Shown here one piece after another: positions 56,694 to 64,000 of a stretch of 64,000 nt of DNA (the first letter of the stretch is position 1; the number at the start of each line of letters is the position of its first letter). Where the stretch lies: the NCBI GenBank assembly GCA_037178625.1, contig CM074138.1:1240001-1304000 (forward strand), given 5' to 3'. Both the position numbers and the translations under genes were made by a program. The notes under the pieces were generated by a model. The model did no database searches, was not told the origin of the DNA, and saw only the letters and a program-made list of their open reading frames with translations. The DNA comes from Skeletonema tropicum. Lineage: Eukaryota > Bacillariophyta > Thalassiosirophyceae > Thalassiosirales > Thalassiosiraceae.

Positions 56694-58621
56694 CATAGTG
56701 ATTTGGCTAGCTCAGATGAAGCAAGTGACCTCGTGGCTTTCCTCAGGTTGGACATGACGAGGCGGAAGAGGTGGTCTATCTCGCCGATGAGGATGAGTTA
56801 GAGGTGGAGAAGGTATCAACATTCGAACCTGGTCGTGAGTGAACATACTGTGTAGGGGTAGGGGTAAGGGTAAGGGAGGAGGCTGAAGAAATGGGGAAGG
56901 GGATTTGACATGAAGAGTATCGTGCGCAGTTAGATAAGAGAATAATATCCATAGTGAGTTTTTTGGGGTTATTTTGGCCCTTGATGGACAAATTTGTCCA
57001 TCAGCAAAATACTAGTGTCCGCTTTGTAGTAAAAACAGTAATTGTTAGACCAAGGGAACCCACATACCGCATGGACACTAGAGTAACCCATCACAAAACC
57101 ACCATGCCGCTACAAGAAGGATATAGGACAATGCCTTTAACACCATACACCATAAGCCTACTGACCCCCAAGTATTGTCCCTAGACCAATTTTCAACGTA
57201 GAATCGAATGGTGCAGTCGGTTGGCTTCGATATTCAGCATGTGACGACGTAATTGGTCACTAAATGGAACTTCGTCATAATTCGAGAATGCGTCGAAGCG
57301 TCAATGGGGGTCAATTAATCCATGGTATTATTGAAGATAGTACCACCCCTCCATATCCTTCATAAAAGTATCCTACGTGACTGGAGGCCATAATTTGTGC
57401 CAAGGTCATGCATGTCACTCCCTTTATTGAGGTTCTGGACACCATTACGGCAGCCATCAAGATGCTACAGGTGACTTAAATGTCTTTACTTTATATGATA
57501 TCAAGGCTTACACAACAATATCTTACTATTAAATCCTACAAGATATAGTGTATCTGCATTGGAGACTGTGGTTATGCTCATTTGAGGTGGTGCATGCCAA
57601 CAAAGTATCACTTAGAAGGGTAATTACAGATTACTGCTGAATAGGTCAACAGCATATTCATACTCTTTACAAAGTATTTTGGGCAACAGCACATTTCTGA
57701 GTCATCATTTATAAGTGGGCAGTGTAGATGATCATTTATTGCCATGAATATTGCCACTATAACGAAAGAGTCGACTGATTGTGCGTGTTATTTGAAATTA
57801 TTCGAACTTGATAGCATCATGTCTTTCAACAATAATGATTTGTTATTGGGAGTGTCAAGATGAAGGTCACCAAATTATTGTTCCCCCTCGCTCTTATAGT
57901 ATAATAACAAAGATTGCTGCCTCGTACAACGTCTCTCCCCATTTTATCGCGTCAATAACCACCCAACAGATGTTGTGAATAGCATTTTCAAATCTTTCAA
58001 AACAGGTAGATACTCAAGGATTATTTTGTTGACATAGCTCATGGATAGTCCAACCTGGCGGAAAATCAAAGCTGATTATTTTGTTGATCATTGAAGGTGG
58101 CAGTATCAGTAACAGGGAAGCGAAACACCTTTAAATATAACGATGACATCGTCTGCAGCGTCGTCCGAGCAAACTTTCTCGGCCCTACTAACGTATCAAC
58201 CGACACCGACGACCGCCCCATAATGCCGCCATGTTGCAGATACCTTCCTTACATATCATTACATGATTTACGCCACGGCTTCCATTGATTTGTTGTGTCA
58301 TCCGCCCCAACATTTAATGTGCATAAATAATATCTTGCTGCGATCGATGTCCTCATTTTTTGACACTACACGCTATATTTTGAATAATTCGCCACCTACA
58401 ACGCCGACCGGCGGCTCTAACGAAAGCTCATAACATTCGCTAACAGACTATGACCGGTAGTTGCAGTGGCTGGTCTCCCATGGGGTGTAGAAGTGCCATG
58501 ATGTAGGCCGTAGGGGGTGTAGGATATAGGTGTTGTGGGATTTAGGAAAATGTAGAAGAGGTTCTGTAGATTAGCTAGTATATTGCTACTTGCTGCTTGT
58601 ACCTACGCTTATTTACCCTGC
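56694..58621. other. Region without a recognisable gene
   Basis: Only short open frames without domains are seen. A G-rich tandem run of 'ggggta/gggtaa' units lies at about 56855-56880. Confidence 0.45.
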
Positions 58622-59511
58622 CTTGGCTTTAGCGTAATGGAATTTCACCATTTTTGGAGGGGGTTGAAAATTGCAGGTTGAAATTTCAGAAATTTCAGAA
58701 ATTTCAAGGGATTAAATTTCACTCTAGCTTATCCTGAGATAGTCGTAATACTTTGCACTCTGCAGTCAACACATCACTCTAAGAGAGACTGTCAGCAAGC
58801 TTCTTTCCAAGCATCTTCTTCGCATCCATGATATGACGGAGGTTTTCCTTCCCTCGAAGAAGTGCAACACCAGTTGGATCCTTCATCCTATTCCTATCCT
58901 TCACAAGAATGCTGTTCTTCAGAGGTTTGGCCCTACGCTCACAATCCATCGATCCGACAGTTCCCATAGACATTAGAGGCTTAGCAACCAATCGATAGAA
59001 GTCAGATGATCCTGCATAACATTCAAACCACGTGATGCGACCAGAAATAGCACCAGTTGATTCCACATACTGTACCACATTTTTGATACTAAAAGACTTG
59101 TTGTTCTGTTGCAGCTGTTCCAAAGATGGAAGCGATGGAAGTGGAACGTCAAAAGAATGAAACCAGTCATTGTTTTGAGTATCAAAGTCCTCAAAATCCT
59201 TTTTAACTCTCCTCCGCATCTCATCAGAACCATCTTCACCCAAAGGCACATACCACTCGATCATCTTCCTTACGAGCGCAGCCTTGTTAGTCTGCAGGTA
59301 GAACAACTCCCTCCACACACGAGAGTTGGTGGAATGAAGGGTCTTAGGTTATTTTTGTGCTACGTGTTGGTTCAGTACCATCCGTTCGCGCCAGAATTTT
59401 TGTGAAATTTCATTGTTGGCCAAAATTGGTGCAACTTTCACCCTGTAAATTTCACGAAAGTTGCAGTAGTGAAATTTCACCCTTTTGAAATTCCATTACG
59501 CTACTTGGCTT
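58622..59511. mobile_element. hAT-type transposon, 874 bp, with 8-bp target-site duplications
   Basis: The element spans 58630-59503. Its ends are inverted repeats starting TAGCGTAATGGAATTTCA at the left, with GAAATTCCATTACGCTA at the right. It is flanked on both sides by the perfect 8-bp duplication CTTGGCTT (58622-58629 and 59504-59511). Eight-base duplications and a TAG-type terminus are hallmarks of the hAT superfamily. Subterminal GAAATTTC-type repeats occur at both ends. It holds a truncated transposase frame and is therefore non-autonomous. Confidence 0.88.
58779..59333 (-). pseudogene. Truncated hAT-like transposase (C-terminal part)
   Basis: An open frame of about 180 codons, fully inside the 874-bp hAT element. 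It reads 'SRVWRELFYLQTNKAALVRKMIEWYVPLGEDG' in pieces and ends 'GKENLRHIMDAKKMLGKKLADSLS'. The segment 'GSMDCERRAKPLKNSILVKDRNRM' resembles the C-terminal dimerisation region of hAT transposases (conserved S-x-x-x-E-R then K-x-R-N-R). The N-terminal zinc finger and catalytic residues are missing. The assignment rests partly on the element's ends and target duplication. Confidence 0.6.
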
Positions 59512-61544
59512 GTTAGGTGGCCATCGCTGTCATGCTTGGAAAGCCCCTCAAGCGCCGCGCGTGGAGGAGAAGGAGGCTCCGCGCGCTTGGAAAAAACGAA
59601 TCCATCTATCACTCGAGCCGGAGGTAACTTTTACGCAACCTTAAAATCAGATACCACTAGGGTTATTTGCCAATGTATGGATTCCGACGTTAAATAGGGA
59701 GAAAGAGTCAGCTGTGTGTAAGAAGAATCGCCTAACCTTAATGAAAAACGTTACCGTTTTAAGGCTATTTGCGTCTAATGTAGCTTACACATGAAGATGG
59801 TTAGAAGAAGATTATGTGTTTTGAGAAAGCACAAGCAAGATCGACTGAGGCTGTCCCCGCATGCCGTCCTACTTACCTCCACAAAGTTTGGATCTTCATC
59901 ACGAGGAGACATGCCCTTCAATTTCTCCCATTCGGAAACACACTTTGACAACGCCTCGCTCATGATTGCGGAAGGCTCAAATGCACGGAGTCATCCCATT
60001 GCTTCCAGTAGATCTGCCTGCTCCACAATGTGCAACGTGCCAAAGCAAAGCCGAAGTCCGAAGTCATCAAAGACCAAAGAATGTTATGCCAGCAATTTCA
60101 AACCAACGAAGTAGTGTCCGATGCTAATCAGTTAATGATGAGTTTGGATAGGTTTGTGTCAAGTTGAGGTCCTCAAAAATGCATCCAAGACTGATATAAG
60201 AGACAGAGAAGCACAAAATTACAACGAGAACAAGAAGAGCAGAGAGAACAACAAACTCAACAAGTCAAACTCCAAGGCTCTTAAGGATGCATTCACCTCT
60301 GCCGGCTGCCGGACTATGCAGTTAGCAGTAAAGGATCAGTAGTACCTGTTGGCAATGATCAAGAGGACGTCTTGGCAGACAAAATCCCTGTAACAAAATG
60401 CTGCGATGTACGATGTAGAGATGAATAAATAAATACAAAGTTGTACGATGTAGAGATGAGCTTGAATTATCAAGGTCGGCGAGTAACTCGAACAGTATCA
60501 ATGGAAAAGCAAGAAAACAAGCGCAAGGCCACTTTTCTTCTCGAAATATCATAAACTGTCTCTGATAGCTCTACAACTATCTATAGTAATGCATGGACTT
60601 CTTCTTCTACTGTGACCTGTCGGATCACATGCGCTTGATCTTGATGAGTGTAAAACGACTGAACTGCTTGCGCAAAGAATGGCGCGAATGGAGGAACGTT
60701 TGGGGCATCTTCTTCAGTGCATACCAGTGTCAGTTTGCAAGCTTACGCGTCCTTGCCTCAGAGACTGGAGGCACGCCTCTATCCTTCTTCCACGTATCTG
60801 GATCCTGATGCATCGTAGCAGAAGAAACACGGATGCCTTCAACAAATTCTGGGTGGAGAAGATGGCTGCAGGGGTTTCCTTCATATGCAATTCTGATGGC
60901 AGTGGCAAGCAGATTGATGCAACAGTCAGGCATTTCCGCCTCTTGAAGAATGGCAACTTGCTACGCAGCTTAAGGAGATTTAAGGATATCTTACACTTTG
61001 TATCACTTCTTTTATTCTCTACCGTGTCTGTAACACATGCACGCCCGCAGTGCCAAAATAGAGATCTCTAATCCGCTATTTACGATGTCGTCAAGAAATT
61101 GCATTTCCTCAACCAAAAAGACAAACATCTTGGACGGAGGAGCAGGGTGTCCTCCGGATGCAGCAATTGCAGATTCACAATGCATAATTGATTCTTCTAC
61201 GCACAACAACTTCAACCTACCAAAATTACTACTATCACACCAGCTCCAAACCCAAGCAGGCATCTCTTCGTGTTGCCTCTTGTACGCTTTGTGCGGCCGA
61301 TAAGAGATCAGGAAGCTTTACCTGATTCGATAGTGTGGATGGTGGATGATGCCCGACTAGAGAGCTATATAGCACCCAGGGTACATCTAAATAATGAGAG
61401 GAGGAATGTGCGCGCGTGCGGTGTCGGGGCAATTTCGCCCGTGCATTCGCCCGGCTCGCCCGGGGCGTTTCGAAAAAGCCCGCTTCGCGGTTTTTTCTCA
61501 CGGGGTACAATAAGAGAGGTAAATATGTACAAGTGGATAAAATT
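59512..61544. other. Region without a confident gene
   Basis: Protein-like fragments occur but no gene can be drawn. On the minus strand, 59963-59876 reads as a possible exon (M-S-E-A-L-S-K-C-V-S-E-W-E-K) ending at a good donor GAG|GTAAGT. On the plus strand, about 60150-60340 encodes a Lys/Asn-rich helix-like stretch, and 60690-60780 another. Frames shift repeatedly, so these may be transposon or pseudogene remains. Confidence 0.4.
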
Positions 61545-61565
61545 CCGGTGTAAAAGTTACACCGG
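61545..61565. repeat. 21-bp palindrome, copy 1
   Basis: A hairpin with 9-bp arms CCGGTGTAA / TTACACCGG around AAG. An identical 21-mer lies at 63949-63969, so the pair brackets the decayed recombinase gene between them. Confidence 0.9.
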
Positions 61566-61699
61566 GTACAAAAGGCCCTGTCAACGGGGTATAATTTGCC
61601 TCCAAGGTGTCCGCTCGTGCCCTCAAGACCGCCCACTCCAGACCACGCAAAGTTACATACAGCAATGAAACGAATGAGGTTGTTGAAGTAAAAATGTGC

Positions 61700-62970
61700 A
61701 TTATTTAATGTAGACCTACACAAGATTTTCATCTGCCTATTGCTGTTCTTTTGTAATCTCCAAAACTTTGGAATGCGCTCTTTCAGCCAGCGGTCAGCTT
61801 TGGCCGTTGCCATTGCCGCAAGCTTGCTATCTTGGTCCAATTCCGAACAGTTGAAATATGGCGGCGATATCCATAATATGTCGTCTCGATATCGAGACAG
61901 GCAGCTCTTCTTACCACATTCAAATCACCTGCGTCTTAACGAAAGTGATACATCTCCGTCACACCTCCAAGCTTCCAGCCCGCTCGTAGACACAAGGCAA
62001 CAATCGATGGGCCCACAGTGCTGGCATTGGCGACCATACTTCCGACGCCTTTCAAGTAGAATGAGTACCAAGTTCTTGCCAGTTGATCCCAATGTCGTAA
62101 AAATCATCCTTGATTTCCTCAACGAGATCATGCATTCGACTACTCTACCTAGTACACTGGTATTGGTGCCAGAAAACACGCAAAGATCTACCATGCGAAC
62201 AGCACGAGACAGATGTGAGGCTTTTCTTGATTGGCGAAGCAGTGCTATGGACCGTGCATGCCTCACGCTGCTTACCCTTCTCCTTATCGAATACAAACAA
62301 TTCAAGTAAACTTCCTCGAAGTCAATGCGTATCATTTTCACATATTTTCACATTCAAACAGTTCTCACTGCTCTTCATCAAGTTCCAGTCCAAAAGAAGC
62401 ATGAGATGATTGAAAATCTCTCTCTCTCTCCACTTTCAAATGCTCTTTATTATTTCGTATGCTTCGGATTTCATCACGTCTTCGCCCTTCGTGAGCTTGA
62501 GACCGAGTTGTTGCCTTTCTGCAGCAACGTGGCGTGTTATTAATGTAGGTCCCAAGATCTTGCGCAAAAGGCATCTCCGCTCTTGCTACTGCTACTTCGT
62601 AGACCCAAGCAATTGCACTGCGTTTCCATTATATTGCTCGATTGGAAGACTCTACCATCTTCGACTACAATGTCGGGGGTGATTTCATCTGTTATTTTCA
62701 GCGCCTTCATGTACTTCTCGGCGCATGAACGTTCAACCACAGCAACATTAAACTTAGTAGTCATATGTACTCCACAACTATATCATAATCAAGAGCTTCA
62801 CCCCATCTATCCTGAGGAAACTGATATGGTGGTGCCTATCACGCAATGGTTTGAGCGCGTCAACAGCATCGACGATATAATTTCGGAGAGCCGTCCTCTT
62901 GTGATCATTTTTGTTCTGATCTTCATTGTCAGCATCTATCATCTTTTCCAGGTGCTCATCGTTCAATTTC
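61700..62970 (-). pseudogene. Decayed tyrosine recombinase (second family)
   Basis: Reading the reverse strand across frame changes gives the C-terminal half of an algal tyrosine recombinase: 'VDLCVFSGTNTSVLGRVV', then 'MHDLVEEIKDDFYDIG', then 'LGTHST' followed after a frame change by 'KGVGSMVANASTVGPSIV' and 'LCLRAGWKLGGVTEMYHF'. The T-H-S-x-(R)-K-G box and the downstream A-G-W...Y region are the H-x-x-R and W/Y parts of the active site. Unlike the intact recombinase at 53.4 kb, this copy has at least three frame changes and an in-frame stop after 'YHFR'. Upstream minus-strand text around 62780-62970 ('NYIVDAVDALKPLRDRHHH') is probably part of the same gene. Confidence 0.6.
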
Positions 62971-63074
62971 TATGCGGTTATCGAAAAGACGAACCAAACC
63001 AAATGAGGAAAGTTGCAACGCTGCCGTCATCAAAAACACTCTTTTTCTATATCATAACTATCTTTTCAACACGA

Positions 63075-63634
63075 TATCTACGTTAGTTGGCAAAGGCATT
63101 CATCAACATAATGAAAGTCGCTAGCGCCGAGATGACTGTCGTGCAGTCCAGAACCTCGTGTTCGCTGAGCGTATGCTTCTAAGCATTACAAGCCTGACTG
63201 CACTATCAAGTGACAGTCATCTCTAGCCGATTATCTACATTAGATGGAGCATTCTAATGTTACCCCTGGTGTTCAATATTATCACCATCCCCCCATCAGA
63301 CCACAGGCTACTGGCTGGCTACTGATGGCTCTTACTACTCTGGCTCTTACGTGCGCGGAGGTAGAGTACCTGACTCGGGGCTCGAACTAGCGACTTTCAT
63401 TATGTTGATGAATGCTTTTGCCAACTAACGTAGATAACCGGTTATCTACGTTAGTTGGCAAAGGCATTCATCAACATAATGAAAGTCGCTAGCGCCGAGA
63501 TGACTGTCGTGCAGTCCAGAATCTCGTGTTCGCTGAGCGTATGCTTCTAAGCATTACAAGCCTGACCGCACTATCAAGTGACAGTCATCTCTAACCGGTT
63601 GTCTACGTTAGTTGGCAAAAGCATTCATCAACAG
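63075..63634. repeat. 157-bp repeats with tRNA-like Pol III boxes and an inverted partial copy
   Basis: Units begin 'atctacgttagttggcaaag' at 63075 and 63444. Each ends where the next 'atctac/gtctac' begins (63232 and 63601), a period of 157 bp. An inverted partial copy at about 63375-63438 abuts the second unit and makes a near-perfect palindrome centred at 63439. Reading the inverted copy on the minus strand gives an A-box-like TACGTTAGTTGG and a B-box-like AGTTCGAGCCC about 35 nt apart, as in tRNA-derived SINEs. The direct copies have lost the B box. Confidence 0.75.
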
Positions 63635-63948
63635 GATGCCCTTGCACTTGCATCGGCAGCAGGAGAGGTTGTTGCGGGATGCATTCGCAGCGGTGATTTC
63701 GTCGGCGCCTTCTTCTTGTTCTTGCTGGGGCGGCCCTTTGACTTCATTGGATCCGGCATCTTTGTGGGCGGTGATTGTGAGTTGGATATTAGTTGTGTGA
63801 TAGGGTGCCATGTCCATGTCGCCATTGCGTTGCCATTGCCATTGAGCAGTGTGACGAATTTTTGAATTTTGGTGAACGCATGAACGTACTTTACGGGCAT
63901 CGCCGCAAAAAGTATGACCGTGGGCAGTCCACTGGGCTGGTTTGTCTC

Positions 63949-63969
63949 CCGGTGTAAAAGTTACACCGG
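63949..63969. repeat. 21-bp palindrome, copy 2
   Basis: Identical to 61545-61565 (9-bp arms CCGGTGTAA / TTACACCGG, 3-nt loop), same orientation by symmetry. Confidence 0.9.
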
Positions 63970-64000
63970 AAGATGGAGTAATATATCGTGTATTTTTACT

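Larger units (their letters stand above)
62971..64000. other. Repeat-containing region to the window end
   Basis: It holds the 157-bp repeats (63075-63634) and palindrome copy 2. Two overlapping minus-strand frames at 63608-63900 include an AT-hook-like K-G-R-P-S-K segment and could be the 5' end of the decayed recombinase gene, now separated by the repeats. No gene is called. Confidence 0.45.

Noticed and set aside
61235..61840. 201-codon minus-strand frame as an independent gene
   Set aside because: Only its first ~30 codons look protein-like, and they probably belong to the tail of the decayed recombinase. The rest runs through the palindrome and GC-rich repeats.
63608..63900. AT-hook-like minus-strand frames at the window end
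   Set aside because: Two overlapping frames are equally plausible and the gene would extend through repeats. There is too little to call a CDS.

Overview
The window looks like nuclear DNA of a stramenopile alga, most likely a diatom. Three neighbouring genes start with a signal peptide followed by an (A/S)-(S/M)-A-F type motif, the bipartite plastid address of algae with secondary red plastids. Genes have short GT-AG introns (about 70-110 nt), and the products (eukaryotic DNA ligase IV, plastid transaldolase, glutathione reductase) fit a photosynthetic eukaryote. The species call is inference.

Region 1 (1-21.8 kb) is gene-dense. Minus strand: DNA ligase IV (3320-7914) and a plastid-targeted LON-domain protein (8251-9864). 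Plus strand: a five-exon gene (10277-13977) that encodes pyruvate formate-lyase fused in frame to its radical-SAM activating enzyme, with a plastid leader. Next come a plastid transaldolase (minus, 14096-15330), an acidic protein of unknown function (plus), tRNA-Ala(AGC) (minus), a Golgi-type sulfotransferase-like protein (plus) and a 60-residue two-exon protein (plus).

Region 2 (21.8-32.3 kb) is a satellite: about 57 tandem monomers of 183-186 bp, with higher-order units of 731 and 1114 bp and a hairpin element inserted near its right edge. Region 3 (33.0-37.6 kb) holds glutathione reductase (plus) and a 936-residue FUSC-type membrane transporter (minus), convergent.

Region 4 (37.6-64 kb) is mostly mobile and repetitive DNA: a 28-bp palindrome, a foldback element with a nested insertion, hairpins, and two inverted fragments of one gene whose right arm is split by a 7.2-kb tyrosine-recombinase element. 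That element has the A1-ORFs-B1-A2-B2 split direct repeats of Ngaro/PAT-type retrotransposons. Beyond it lie a LicD-family gene, an 874-bp hAT element with perfect 8-bp target duplications, a decayed second tyrosine recombinase between two identical palindromes, and 157-bp repeats with tRNA-like Pol III boxes.

Seven clear reading-frame breaks occur in five otherwise well conserved genes, and each is repaired by skipping exactly one base. They may be insertion errors in the assembly or real. Reported gene spans assume the repaired frame. PFL with its built-in activase would make acetyl-CoA and formate in the plastid without oxygen; transaldolase belongs to plastid sugar-phosphate metabolism; the LON-domain protein may serve plastid proteostasis.
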